The notes below the pieces were generated by a model, which did no database searches, had not been told where the DNA came from, and saw only the letters and a program-made list of their open reading frames with translations. A stretch of DNA of 9,556 bases. Origin: Microbacterium sp. GTDB taxonomy: Bacteria; Actinomycetota; Actinomycetes; Actinomycetales; Microbacteriaceae. The stretch's first letter is position 1. Every line of letters begins with the position of its first letter. The stretch is taken from NCBI GenBank assembly GCA_031286555.1, contig JAITUD010000012.1:1-9556 (forward strand), read 5' to 3'. This document shows positions 1 through 7,661 of this stretch, piece after piece. The position numbers and the translations under genes were made by a program.

Positions 1-216
1 TCGATCGCGCTCGGCGACGCTCGGCTGCACGGCGGCACGCTCGAGGTGTGGTCCGAGCTCGGCGTCGGGACGAACTTCGTGCTCACCATCCCGCGGCATC
101 CCGGCGAGCTGACCGGGCCGAGCCCCGTTCCGCTCGAGCCGCAGGAGACCCTGTCCGAGATCGGTGCGCTCACACAGCCGATCCCGACGGCGGATGACGA
201 AGGGGGCGACCGATGA
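1..216 (+). CDS. mtrB: Sensor histidine kinase MtrB, C-terminal end (5' truncated by window)
   Basis: Reading frame 1 is open from the first base to the TGA at 214-216 and gives the last 71 residues of a histidine kinase. The segment around GVGTNFVLTIPR (residues 22-33 of the fragment) is the final glycine box and last strand of the HATPase_c ATP-binding domain. It is preceded by ALGDARLHGGTLEVWSELG, which matches the MtrB style of this region as I recall it. A loose acidic/proline tail of about 38 residues follows. MtrB is the membrane kinase of the MtrA response regulator, which controls cell-wall and division genes in actinobacteria. The stop overlaps the lpqB start (ATGA, 213-216), which indicates translational coupling and supports MtrB rather than another kinase. 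The catalytic His and sensor domain lie outside the window. Confidence 0.9.
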   Translation, partial: SIALGDARLHGGTLEVWSELGVGTNFVLTIPRHPGELTGPSPVPLEPQETLSEIGALTQPIPTADDEGGDR

Positions 217-1919
217 CGCGGATGCGTGCTCTGGCGGCTGCGATGGTCACGGCTGCCATGCTGCTGCTGGCATCCTGCACCGGTCTGCCGACCACGGGAC
301 CGGTGTCGGCCGGACTGGCCGTCGGTGAGAAGGGCGATGCACCGCCCTTCACCGAGTACGCTCCGGGGCCCGCGAAGGGCGCAGGGCCCCAGGAGATCGT
401 GGAGGGCTTCCTGGACGCCGGCATCACGCCGATCGACAACTGGGGCATCGCCAGGGAGTTCCTCACTCCGAGCATGAGCGACAAATGGTCCCCCTCCGCC
501 GGCGTCACGATCGACACCTCGAGTGAGTCACGATCGATCACCGCGGTCGGGGATGTCGATGACAAGGACGCGACCAGCGCCGACGTGACCGTGCAGCTCT
601 CCCAGGTGGCGAACGTCGATGGCACGGGGGCGTACGCCGCCGACACCGGCAGCACCGCGCCGCTCCGGTTCCATCTGACGCGCAAGAAGGGCGGGGACTG
701 GCGCATCTCCGAGGCGCCGGATGGCGTCGTGCTCGACGCCACCAACTTCCCTCTGGTTTTCCGTTCCTACTCGCTGCAGTACTTCGATCCCTCCTGGTCG
801 CGCCTCGTCCCCGATGCGCGCTGGTATCCGCGAGGCCGGTCCACGGCGACGACCCTGACGCAGCAGCTGGTCTCGGGCGCGCCGGCGCCCTGGCTGGCAC
901 CGGGCGTCCGCAGCGCCTTCACCGATGAGGTGGGTCTGGCCCGCGGCGCAGTCGTCATCGACCAGTCTCAGGTCGCCGATGTCGATCTGACCCGGTCCGC
1001 GCTGGACCTGGACGCCACGACCCTGGCGCGGATGCGCACGCAGCTGGAGGCCACTCTCGCTCCGCTCGGCGTCGCCGAGGTGCGTTTCACCGTGGATCAG
1101 CGGCCGCTGGACGCCAGGACCGTGCAGGTGAAGCAGCCGGCACCGGATGCCGGGACGCTGGTGCTCACGAAGGACGGCTTCGGCACCGCCGTGGGCGACC
1201 AGATCGCCCCGGTGGGTGACCTGAGCGCTCAGGTCGACAAGAACGCCGCCCGACTGCGCGCGATCGATGTCGCCACGGACGACTCTGCGGCGGCGATGAT
1301 GCTCGACGACGGACACGTCTATCTCGCGACCCCCGACAACGCCCCGGAGCTGGACAACAGGGCAGGGCTGATCGCCCCGAGCCTGGACGCCCTGGGGTAC
1401 ACCTGGACGGTCCCGCGCGGCGCTCCCGGTGCGCTGCAGGCGGCGGGTGCCGATGCGGCGAAGCACCCGGTCGCTCGGGCGTGGCCTGGGGCCTCGGAGA
1501 TCAGCGCGCTGCGGGTCGCCGCCGACGGCGCGCGGATCGCCGCGCTGGTGACGGTCGGCGGGCAGCGCCAGGTCGTGGTGGCCGCAGTGATCAGGGACGA
1601 CAAGGGCGTGCCGATCTCCCTCGGTGAGATGCACGAGCTCGGCCGGTTCACCGGCACCGCGCTCGGGCTGAGCTGGATCGGTTCGGACGCCGTCGCGATC
1701 CTGACGACATCGGATGAACCCCACATGCTCACCCAGCCGATCGGCGGCCCCTCCGACTCGACGCAGGCACCGGCGGGCCCGCGTTCGATCTCCGGTGCGC
1801 GTTCCGTGTCCGGAGTGCGCATCCTCGCGGCCGACGGCGTGGTGTTCGCGCAGCGCGGCTCGACCTGGCAGGCGTCCATCGACGGCGTCCTGGTGCTGGG
1901 GACGCGTTCCGGGCAGTGA
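213..1919 (+). CDS. lpqB: Lipoprotein LpqB (GerMN domain plus C-terminal beta-propeller), MtrAB accessory
   Basis: This is a 568-residue secreted lipoprotein. The N-terminus has Arg residues at 3 and 5, a hydrophobic stretch (about 7-20) and a lipobox LASC at 19-22, so Cys22 should be lipid-modified after signal peptidase II cleavage. The GLPTTGPV segment right after the Cys is typical of LpqB. A GerMN-like domain is expected at about 200-300, and the rest (about 320-565) fits the LpqB beta-propeller. The length is normal for the family. The ATG at 213 is preceded by AGGGGG (201-206) with 6 bases of spacing and overlaps the mtrB stop. A second ATG at 222 is possible but less well placed. In mycobacteria LpqB acts on the outside of the membrane and modulates MtrB signalling. 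I saw no frameshift or damage. Confidence 0.95.
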   Translation: MTRMRALAAAMVTAAMLLLASCTGLPTTGPVSAGLAVGEKGDAPPFTEYAPGPAKGAGPQEIVEGFLDAGITPIDNWGIAREFLTPSMSDKWSPSAGVTIDTSSESRSITAVGDVDDKDATSADVTVQLSQVANVDGTGAYAADTGSTAPLRFHLTRKKGGDWRISEAPDGVVLDATNFPLVFRSYSLQYFDPSWSRLVPDARWYPRGRSTATTLTQQLVSGAPAPWLAPGVRSAFTDEVGLARGAVVIDQSQVADVDLTRSALDLDATTLARMRTQLEATLAPLGVAEVRFTVDQRPLDARTVQVKQPAPDAGTLVLTKDGFGTAVGDQIAPVGDLSAQVDKNAARLRAIDVATDDSAAAMMLDDGHVYLATPDNAPELDNRAGLIAPSLDALGYTWTVPRGAPGALQAAGADAAKHPVARAWPGASEISALRVAADGARIAALVTVGGQRQVVVAAVIRDDKGVPISLGEMHELGRFTGTALGLSWIGSDAVAILTTSDEPHMLTQPIGGPSDSTQAPAGPRSISGARSVSGVRILAADGVVFAQRGSTWQASIDGVLVLGTRSGQ

Positions 1920-1995
1920 CCCTCCCCAGCCGCTCGCAGACGGCGGAGCGTGCACAGGGCCGGAGAAGGCGAGAAGTCGCCCACACGTGGCTCGG

Positions 1996-2001
1996 CATGA
2001 T
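1996..2001 (+). promoter_or_regulatory. Possible -10 element for leaderless comF transcription
   Basis: CATGAT lies exactly 6 bases before the comF ATG (2008). Actinobacterial leaderless genes usually carry TANNNT at this distance, so transcription would begin at or near the A of the start codon. The first base is C instead of T, and no good -35 is visible at 16-18 bases. No Shine-Dalgarno sequence is well placed for this ATG, which is why the idea is listed. Read-through from lpqB is the alternative. Confidence 0.25.
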
Positions 2002-2007
2002 CGACAC

Positions 2008-2682
2008 ATGCCCACGGCCTGGATCGATCATGCGCGACGCCTCGGCGCCGAGTCCCTCGCCTTCCTGCTCGCCGCCGACTGCCCCGGCTGCAGCCTTCCG
2101 GGCAGCCTGCTGTGCCCGGACTGCGCGCAGGCCCTGGCCGCTCGGACCGTGCAGCGCACGACCCCCGGCGGCGTGCGCGTGTGCGCGGCGCACGAGTTCG
2201 ACGGCGTCGTCGCCCGCTGCATCCGGCGGGTGAAGGAGGACGGCCAGACGCTGCTCGCCCCGGCACTCGGTGTGACGCTGCGCGTCGCGCTGCCGCAGTT
2301 CGGCGACGAAGCGCTGTTCGTGCCCGTCCCCACGAGCCGTGCGGCGTTCCGCCGCCGCGGCTACCGCGTGCCCGAGCTGCTGCTGCGGGCGGCGGGCCGG
2401 ACGCCGTGCCGGATGCTGGTGAGCACGGGCCCCCGCACGGACCAGCGCGGCCTCGGCCGGGCCGAGCGCGCACGGAACGTGCGGGGAAGCATGCGGGTGC
2501 GGCATCCGCTTCTCAGGCCCGCCGGGGCGGGCTCATCCGTGGTGATCGTGGACGACGTCGTGACCACGGGGGCGACGATCGACGAGGCCGCGCGGGTGCT
2601 CCGACACGCCGGATTTCGGGTCCTCGGAGCGGTCGCGCTCGCCGTGACACCGAGCAGATCAGAACACGGGGTTAACGGGTAG
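2008..2682 (+). CDS. comF: ComF family phosphoribosyltransferase-like protein
   Basis: This is a 224-residue protein of normal ComF length. Four cysteines form a likely zinc ribbon: CPGC at 25-28 and CPDC at 36-39. The type I phosphoribosyltransferase PRPP-binding motif VVIVDDVVTTGAT is at 178-190, with the acidic pair D182-D183. A basic stretch FRRRGY (about 114-119) precedes an RTDQRGLGRAERARN segment (about 142-156), both familiar ComF features. In naturally competent bacteria ComF helps pull in single-stranded DNA. In actinobacteria the gene is widespread beside lpqB and hpf without a known competence system here, so the true role is unclear. The gene follows lpqB by 88 bases. Start choice is uncertain: ATG 2008 has no clear ribosome-binding site, while GTG 1987, in frame, would add 7 residues and has GAGAAG (1971-1976) ten bases upstream. 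Confidence 0.88.
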   Translation: MPTAWIDHARRLGAESLAFLLAADCPGCSLPGSLLCPDCAQALAARTVQRTTPGGVRVCAAHEFDGVVARCIRRVKEDGQTLLAPALGVTLRVALPQFGDEALFVPVPTSRAAFRRRGYRVPELLLRAAGRTPCRMLVSTGPRTDQRGLGRAERARNVRGSMRVRHPLLRPAGAGSSVVIVDDVVTTGATIDEAARVLRHAGFRVLGAVALAVTPSRSEHGVNG

Positions 2683-2710
2683 TGACAACTGTCGATCTCG
2701 GCACTACGGT
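2682..2710 (+). promoter_or_regulatory. Likely sigma-70-type promoter of hpf
   Basis: GTGACA (2682-2687, five of six matches to TTGACA) is followed after exactly 17 bases by TACGGT (2705-2710), which fits the actinobacterial TANNNT -10 box. The predicted start is near 2717, leaving a leader of about 55 bases before the hpf ATG. The -35 box overlaps the last base of the comF stop codon. The leader has GGTCC (2731-2735) and GGACC (2750-2754), which could form a weak 5-bp stem. No stress-sigma motif was recognised. Confidence 0.55.
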
Positions 2711-2771
2711 AGGGCACACAAGGCGACCACGGTCCGCCCTTGGCCGGGAGGACCGGGACAAGGAGGCAGGA

Positions 2772-3431
2772 ATGGAAACGAGCATCGTCGGTGTCGGAGT
2801 GAGCATCTCCGACCGGTTCCGTACGGTTGTCGAGGAGAAGCTGGGACGCCTCCAACAGCTCGCGCCCAAGGCCCAGCGCATCGACGTCAAGGTCACCCAT
2901 CGCGCGTACCGCAACGGGCGGGTCCCGGACGAGACCGTGGAGATCACGCTCGTGAGCAGGGGCCCCGTCATCCGCGCGGAGGCCGTCGACGGCGACAAGT
3001 TCGTCGCCCTCGACCTCGCTGTCGACAAGCTCGCCGAGCAGCTTCGCCGTGCGAAGGAGAAGCGCATCGACGGGCGTCAGCACCCGCGCGGGGCGCACTT
3101 CGAGAAGGGCAGCGGAGCGCTGACCGGCATCGACGTGCAGCCCGCATCCGCAGACGTGCTCAAGGCCGTCGCGACCGGTGCTGTGCCGATCCAGGCGGAG
3201 GAGGACGAGGTCTACTCGCCCGTCGTCATCCGCACCAAGAACTTCGACGCCGAGTGGATGACGGTCGAGGAGGCCGTCGACCGCATGGAACTGGTCGGGC
3301 ACGACTTCTTCCTCTTCGTCGACGCGAGCACCGACCACCCGAGCGTCGTGTACCGCCGCAAGGGCTGGGACTACGGCGTCATCTCGCTGACCACGCAGGC
3401 TCCGCCGACCGAGGAGGCACTGGCGTCCTGA
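2772..3431 (+). CDS. hpf: Long-form ribosome hibernation promoting factor (HPF/RaiA)
   Basis: This is a 219-residue protein with the two-domain long-form HPF layout. The N-terminal HPF/YfiA domain (about 1-100) starts METSIVGVGVSISDRFRTVV and contains the KVTHRAYRNGR basic segment. A variable linker covers about 101-147. The C-terminal dimerisation domain (about 148-207) runs from YSPVVIRTKNF through GHDFFLFVD to VYRRKGWDYGVISL. Long HPF binds the 30S decoding region of idle ribosomes and joins two 70S particles into 100S dimers through the C-terminal domain. The ATG at 2772 has a perfect AGGAGG (2761-2766) 5 bases upstream. An in-frame GTG at 2682 would add 30 residues, but it lies inside the promoter and has no ribosome-binding site, so it was rejected. 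The gene has its own promoter and a hairpin directly after its stop. Confidence 0.96.
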   Translation: METSIVGVGVSISDRFRTVVEEKLGRLQQLAPKAQRIDVKVTHRAYRNGRVPDETVEITLVSRGPVIRAEAVDGDKFVALDLAVDKLAEQLRRAKEKRIDGRQHPRGAHFEKGSGALTGIDVQPASADVLKAVATGAVPIQAEEDEVYSPVVIRTKNFDAEWMTVEEAVDRMELVGHDFFLFVDASTDHPSVVYRRKGWDYGVISLTTQAPPTEEALAS

Positions 3432-3439
3432 CGATGAAG

Positions 3440-3471
3440 GAGGCGGCCTCCCCGTTCGGGGAGGCCGCCTC
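3440..3471. terminator. Strong hairpin, likely bidirectional terminator between convergent genes
   Basis: The arms at 3440-3453 and 3458-3471 form a perfect 14-bp GC-rich stem closed by the tetraloop GTTC (3454-3457). A further G-T and A-T pair (3439/3472, 3438/3473) can extend it. It begins 9 bases after the hpf stop and lies 18 bases beyond the stop of the opposing coiled-coil gene (3490). Neither side has a real T-run, which is common for actinobacterial terminators. Its position between two convergent genes argues that it ends both transcripts. Confidence 0.85.
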
Positions 3472-3489
3472 TTCCTGTGCGTGTGGAAG

Positions 3490-4821
3490 TCAGTCGAAGA
3501 TGCCGTCCAGGATGCTGCCGATCACGAGTCCACCGAGCACGCCGCCGACGAGGTCGCCGCCGCCTCCGCGGCGACCCCCGCCCCATCCGCCCTGCTGGTT
3601 CGGGCCGCCCCATCCTGCGTAGTCCTGCGGGCGAGCGGACTCGATGTCGCGCTGCGCGAGCTGCAGCGCTTCGGCGGCGAGCTGGCCGACGCGTCGCGCG
3701 GTGGAGAGCGCCTGCTCCCGGGTCTCCTCCGCGGGGAGCATGCCCGTCACGTCGATGCGCAGTCGCTCGGCCTCGGCGAAGCGGGTGCGGGCGTCGGCCC
3801 CGATCCATCCGCGGTGGCCCGAGATCAGCGGGCGCGCGATGCCGAGCTGGCGGTCGGCGTCGTCCAGGGCGTGCTGCACCTGCTCGAGGGAGGGCAACGG
3901 GTGCGCGGCGCGGTACTGCGCGGTCGCGATGGCCTGGTCGAGGCCCGTGTTCGCCTCGCGCAGCGCGGTGAGCTCGGTGAACGGGTCGTTGCGAGTGCCG
4001 GACGGCGGCAGGGCGGCGAGGGCCGCCTCCAGCGCGGATGCCGCGGTCTGCACCTCCCGGGTCTGCGGAGCCGAGCGGTAGGCGATCAGATCGCCGCGGG
4101 AGTCGTCGACCACGGCGGCGAGGGTGGACTCGGCACGCAGCGCCTGGATCTCGAAGTCCTCGACGCCGTCGAGCACCGCGGATGCGCGGCGGATCGCCTC
4201 GGTGGCGGTCTCGAGGGCGAGATTCGCCTCCTCGTTCTGCTTCGCCTCACGGCGGCGCTCTGACACCTCCGCGCCGTGCGTCGCGAAGGTCACGAGCTGC
4301 TCGGCTTCGGCCGGCGACGACGAGACGCGACTCATCGCGGCATCCGAATAGCGCAGCGACAGGCGATCCACGGTCTGGCGGGCCTGCGGGATGCGGGCGG
4401 CGAGGGACTCGGCATCCCTGCGCAGCTGGGCGACGATCTCGGGGGAGCGGCGCACCAGGGCGACCTGCTCGGCGATGGCGGAGGTCTTCTCGTCGAGCAG
4501 CTCCTCGGCCCATTCGCACAGCTGCACGATCCGCGCGTTGCGGGTGCGCAGCTCCTCGGGGGTGTCCGGGATCTCGTCGTGGTTCAGCTGGTGCAGCTGG
4601 AAGGCCTCGCGCATATGCGTGCGCACGGCATCGAGGGCGTTGCCGAGGTCGGCGGTCATCGACTCGCCGAGCTCGGCCTGCGCGAACACGAGCTCGTCCG
4701 AGGTCGTGCGGATGCGCTCATCCGCCTCGACGAGTGCCTGCTCCGCGCGGCGCGCGAGATCGGCGTCCTGCGCGGCTAGCACTTCCTGTTCACGTTTGCG
4801 CTTACCCCAGAAACCGGCCAT
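3490..4821 (-). CDS. Coiled-coil protein like the C-terminal module of TPM-domain proteins, lacking the TPM domain
   Basis: This is a 443-residue, mostly alpha-helical protein rich in Ala, Glu, Arg and Gln. It has no signal peptide and no membrane segment at the N-terminus. Residues about 8-395 look like long helices or coiled coil. Two segments, DEIPDTPEELR (82-92) and RGWIGADARTRFAEAERL (337-354), resemble conserved stretches that I recall in actinobacterial proteins where an N-terminal TPM domain and a membrane helix precede such a coil. Here the TPM domain and membrane helix are absent. A Gly/Trp/Arg linker (403-422) leads to a Gly-spaced hydrophobic tail LVGGVLGGLVIGSILDGIF (424-442), which could attach to a membrane or self-associate. 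The ATG at 4821 has AGGA (4832-4829) 7 bases upstream. The gene is 143 bases after the permease on the same strand. The function is unknown; a structural or envelope-stress role is only a guess. Confidence 0.85.
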   Translation of the reverse strand: MAGFWGKRKREQEVLAAQDADLARRAEQALVEADERIRTTSDELVFAQAELGESMTADLGNALDAVRTHMREAFQLHQLNHDEIPDTPEELRTRNARIVQLCEWAEELLDEKTSAIAEQVALVRRSPEIVAQLRRDAESLAARIPQARQTVDRLSLRYSDAAMSRVSSSPAEAEQLVTFATHGAEVSERRREAKQNEEANLALETATEAIRRASAVLDGVEDFEIQALRAESTLAAVVDDSRGDLIAYRSAPQTREVQTAASALEAALAALPPSGTRNDPFTELTALREANTGLDQAIATAQYRAAHPLPSLEQVQHALDDADRQLGIARPLISGHRGWIGADARTRFAEAERLRIDVTGMLPAEETREQALSTARRVGQLAAEALQLAQRDIESARPQDYAGWGGPNQQGGWGGGRRGGGGDLVGGVLGGLVIGSILDGIFD

Positions 4822-4827
4822 TCCCCG

Positions 4828-4833
4828 ATCCTA
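4828..4833 (-). promoter_or_regulatory. Possible -10 box of the coiled-coil gene, with leaderless spacing
   Basis: Read on the - strand, TAGGAT fits TANNNT and stands exactly 6 bases before the ATG (4821-4819), the spacing of leaderless actinobacterial transcripts. The same bases include AGGA, which could instead serve as a Shine-Dalgarno sequence 7 bases from the ATG. Both readings cannot hold at once. No convincing -35 box was seen 16-18 bases upstream. Confidence 0.3.
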
Positions 4834-4875
4834 CGATCTCTGGCTCTGGCCCGGCTGTGGATTCGATACGCCCTG

Positions 4876-4911
4876 CGAGAACGGGGGCAAGGTGCGGAGC
4901 TGCGGTTCTCG
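4876..4911. repeat. Inverted repeat in the gap between the permease and coiled-coil genes
   Basis: CGAGAAC (4876-4882) and GTTCTCG (4905-4911) are perfect 7-base inverted arms separated by 22 bases. The repeat lies within the 143-base gap 4822-4964, downstream of the permease stop and upstream of the coiled-coil start, both on the - strand. It could be a weak terminator for the padR operon, although no T-run follows, or an operator for the coiled-coil gene. The nearby GATTCGATACGCC (4860-4872) recalls a dispersed intergenic repeat of Microbacteriaceae, but this is from memory and uncertain. Nothing else was recognised in this gap. Confidence 0.4.
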
Positions 4912-4964
4912 ACGTCCCCAGCGCGAACCGGGAGGCGTCGGCGACAGGGAGGGCACCGGTGCGG

Positions 4965-7661
4965 TCAGGCGATCGCCGTGCGGCGGGTGAGCGTCGCCTG
5001 CGGCGGGCGGATGCCGAGCGAGACGACCGCGATCACGAGCGGCAGCCCGACGCCGAGCGCGGCCAGCCAGACGAAGGGCAGGTCGGCGAGTGTCAGACTC
5101 GGGGCCGCGGCCTGGGTGAGCGCCCAGGCGCCGATCAGACCGATCGCGATGCCCGCGACGCACCCGACGCCGACGATGATGAGTGCCTGCCAGGCTCCGA
5201 TGGCACGGCGCACCCGCGTCGTGGCGCCGACGGCGGCGAGCGTCGCGTCGTCGTCACGTCGCTCGATCCTCGCCAGGCCGAGGCTGATCGCCGCGGCCGC
5301 GATCACGATCGCGCTCACGGCGGCGAACACCATGACGAGCCACGGCGCGATCGGGTCCGGACCGTTCTCGACGTACACGGTGTAGTTGCCTCCGGTCGAC
5401 TCCGCGGTCTCGGCATCCGCCCTCACACGGTCCTGTGTCGGCAGCGACGCGCCGCCGTCGAACAGCGCCACCCAGGTGGTCGGCACGGCGGCGATGTCCA
5501 GAGCGCGCGCGGTGGCGGGGGAGAGGATGACAGGCCAGGCGGAACCGCGGTCGGTGCGCACGTCCGCAGGAAGCTCGACGGTGCGCAGCGGAGTCGGCGA
5601 CCCGGAGGTGTGGACTTCCTTCTGATCCCAGAACGAGAGCCGGACCGTCCTGTCGGGGCCGACGACGCCGGGCGTGTTGGCGATGGCCGCGCCGTCGGAG
5701 AAGTCGCGCAGCTCCCGGGCGCTCAATGTCAGCCCGGTGAGCGCTTCGAGATCGTCCGGGGCGATCACGGCGACGGCCGTGCCGTACATGCTCGCCCAGC
5801 CGACCTCGGCGCCGACGACGGATCCGTCGTAGTAGTTGTCGACTGACACCGCGTCGGTGTCGGCGAAGACGGGGTCGCCGCTCTCGTCCACGGACATCTC
5901 CGGGGGCGACGACACGGAGATGATCCGGTCCGCACCGGCCTGCCGCAGGAATGCGGGATCGGCGCTCGCCGCATCGCCCCATCCGGTGACCGCGATACTC
6001 CCCGTGGGCCCCTGCCACGCGTACCTCCGCTCCTGCTGCGCGCTGATCAGCGCCATCGCGCACAGCACGAAGGCCGCCACCGCGGTGCTCGCGGCGATGG
6101 CCACGAACGCCGGCACGGTGCGCGAAGAGTTCGCGACGGCATCGCGGGAGGCCAGGCGGGCAGCGGAGCCGAAGTGCGGCAGGACCCTCGCGATCATGGC
6201 GAGGATGGCCTGCCCGCTGAGGATGACGCCGAGCAGCAGCAGAAGCACGCCGAGGATCAGGATCCACATCCCCACCATGGTCGGCAACCCCCAGATGCCC
6301 CGCGCCGCCGCGGCGCCCAGGGCGATGCCGGTCACGATGACCGTGGCCAGTCCCATGAGCAGCACGACGACGCCCCATCGGGGCTGCCTGCGCGACATGC
6401 GCACCGGGCGCCGCGCGCCGCGCAGGGCGGAGAGCACGTCACCATGGGTGGCGGTGCGTGCCGGTGCGAGTGATGCGATCAGCCCGACGAGAACGGCGAG
6501 CAGCACGGCCACCGGCGCGGTCCACGGCACCGAGAGACCCCACGACGACCAGAACGTGCCCTGCACGCCGGGGTTCATGATCGCCAGGGCGGCGGCCACG
6601 CCGCCGATGCCGATCGCAGCCCCGATCACGCCTCCGGCGAGCCCGAGCAGCGAGCCCTGCGCGAGCATGATGCCGAACACGTCCGCGTGACGGGCGCCGA
6701 CGGTCGTGACCACGGCGAGCGAACGCTGCTGACGACGGGCGCTGACGGCCATGGCGGCGGCGGACAGCAGCCCGACGAGCACAGCCCCGAAGGTCGCGGC
6801 GATGCTGACGATCGCCATGGTCGACGACTTCTCGGCCTCCGGGATGAAGGTGCCGCTGAGTACGGCTCCGGGTGGCGGGTCCATCACGAGGTCCCGCGCG
6901 AACGAGATGTACCCGGCCTGGTTCAGTGCGCTCAGCTCGTCGACGTCGGGCTGCCACGTGGGCAGGAACCACACGAGCGACGTCGGTTCGACATCGGCGG
7001 ACAGCGGGGTGAAGAAGGTCTGGCGCGAATAGGTGTTCGCATCCATCGCCTGCATCGTCCCGACGATGCGCACTCGGCGGTCCTCATCAGGCAGCACTGC
7101 GTCGTCCCCCACCCTCAGGCCGAGTCGCTCGAGCACGGCCGGCGATGCCATGCCCTCATCCACGGATGCGGGCGTCCTGCCGGAGAGCACCTCGAACTTG
7201 CCTGCCAGGCGCGGATCCCAGGACGCGCCGGAGACCTGGGTGAAGGTGGCGATGCCGTCCGGCGTCTTCAGCCGCACTCCTTCGTTGAGCCCGAGCGGGA
7301 TCGACTCCGTGCCGGCCGGCAGCCCGGCGTTCTCCAGGCCGTCCGGAACGGGCTGCTCCGAGTTCTTCGCGACGCCGTTCTCGTCCTGCGCCACCGACGT
7401 CATGGAGGGCATGTCGATGGCCTGGGTCCTGGTCGGATCCGGTCCGCCGATGATCTGGATCCACGACTGCGCTCGTCCCAGCTCGAGTGTCGCCGCCTGC
7501 TCCGGCGTCGGCGTTCGGCTCTCCAGGAAGGTCAGTCCTGCGACGGCGCCGGCCACCGGCACCGCCACAAGGGATGCCACGAGCACCGACGATCCGGCGG
7601 TGCGCAGCAGTTGCCGCCAGGCGAGCCGCAGGATCACACCTGGACGGGCGCGGCCGATCAT
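4965..7661 (-). CDS. ABC transporter permease with two FtsX domains and two large extracellular domains
   Basis: This is an 898-residue membrane protein. About ten membrane helices can be read: near 24-44, 282-306, 330-362, 382-402, 429-452, 462-490, 514-540, 771-797, 824-849 and 861-884. The typical FtsX cytoplasmic-loop pattern appears twice: RRQQRSLAVVTTVGARHADV (309-328) and ERRDDDATLAAVGATTRVRR (800-819). The protein is therefore a fused tandem of two FtsX halves, each with an outside domain of about 230 residues (45-280 and 541-770). Such type VII permeases, grouped with MacB, LolCE and Bce types, usually do mechanical work on envelope substrates or peptides rather than classical channel transport. 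Its ATG overlaps the ATPase stop (ATGA, 7658-7661), so the two are translationally coupled and form one complex. The substrate cannot be told from sequence; a lipid, peptide antibiotic or peptidoglycan-hydrolase regulator are all possible. Confidence 0.93.
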   Translation of the reverse strand: MIGRARPGVILRLAWRQLLRTAGSSVLVASLVAVPVAGAVAGLTFLESRTPTPEQAATLELGRAQSWIQIIGGPDPTRTQAIDMPSMTSVAQDENGVAKNSEQPVPDGLENAGLPAGTESIPLGLNEGVRLKTPDGIATFTQVSGASWDPRLAGKFEVLSGRTPASVDEGMASPAVLERLGLRVGDDAVLPDEDRRVRIVGTMQAMDANTYSRQTFFTPLSADVEPTSLVWFLPTWQPDVDELSALNQAGYISFARDLVMDPPPGAVLSGTFIPEAEKSSTMAIVSIAATFGAVLVGLLSAAAMAVSARRQQRSLAVVTTVGARHADVFGIMLAQGSLLGLAGGVIGAAIGIGGVAAALAIMNPGVQGTFWSSWGLSVPWTAPVAVLLAVLVGLIASLAPARTATHGDVLSALRGARRPVRMSRRQPRWGVVVLLMGLATVIVTGIALGAAAARGIWGLPTMVGMWILILGVLLLLLGVILSGQAILAMIARVLPHFGSAARLASRDAVANSSRTVPAFVAIAASTAVAAFVLCAMALISAQQERRYAWQGPTGSIAVTGWGDAASADPAFLRQAGADRIISVSSPPEMSVDESGDPVFADTDAVSVDNYYDGSVVGAEVGWASMYGTAVAVIAPDDLEALTGLTLSARELRDFSDGAAIANTPGVVGPDRTVRLSFWDQKEVHTSGSPTPLRTVELPADVRTDRGSAWPVILSPATARALDIAAVPTTWVALFDGGASLPTQDRVRADAETAESTGGNYTVYVENGPDPIAPWLVMVFAAVSAIVIAAAAISLGLARIERRDDDATLAAVGATTRVRRAIGAWQALIIVGVGCVAGIAIGLIGAWALTQAAAPSLTLADLPFVWLAALGVGLPLVIAVVSLGIRPPQATLTRRTAIA

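Noticed and set aside
1984..1989. CACGTG palindrome upstream of comF
   Set aside because: A 6-base palindrome is expected by chance in GC-rich DNA and nothing around it supports a binding site.
528..2015. Long - strand reading frame (495 codons) opposite lpqB
   Set aside because: It is the complement of a well-supported gene, has Arg/His/Gly-rich composition with no domain, and is a usual shadow in GC-rich DNA.
2682..2771. Earlier GTG start for hpf adding 30 residues
   Set aside because: It lies in the promoter, has no ribosome-binding site, and the family begins at METSIVG; ATG 2772 has a perfect AGGAGG.
3550..3600. GCC/GCG-rich low-complexity stretch
   Set aside because: It encodes the Gly-rich linker of the coil protein on the - strand; no separate repeat element is needed.
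4038..5846. Long + strand reading frame (602 codons) across the coil and permease genes
   Set aside because: It spans two real opposing genes and the gap between them, is extremely Arg/Gly/Ala rich and shows no family features.
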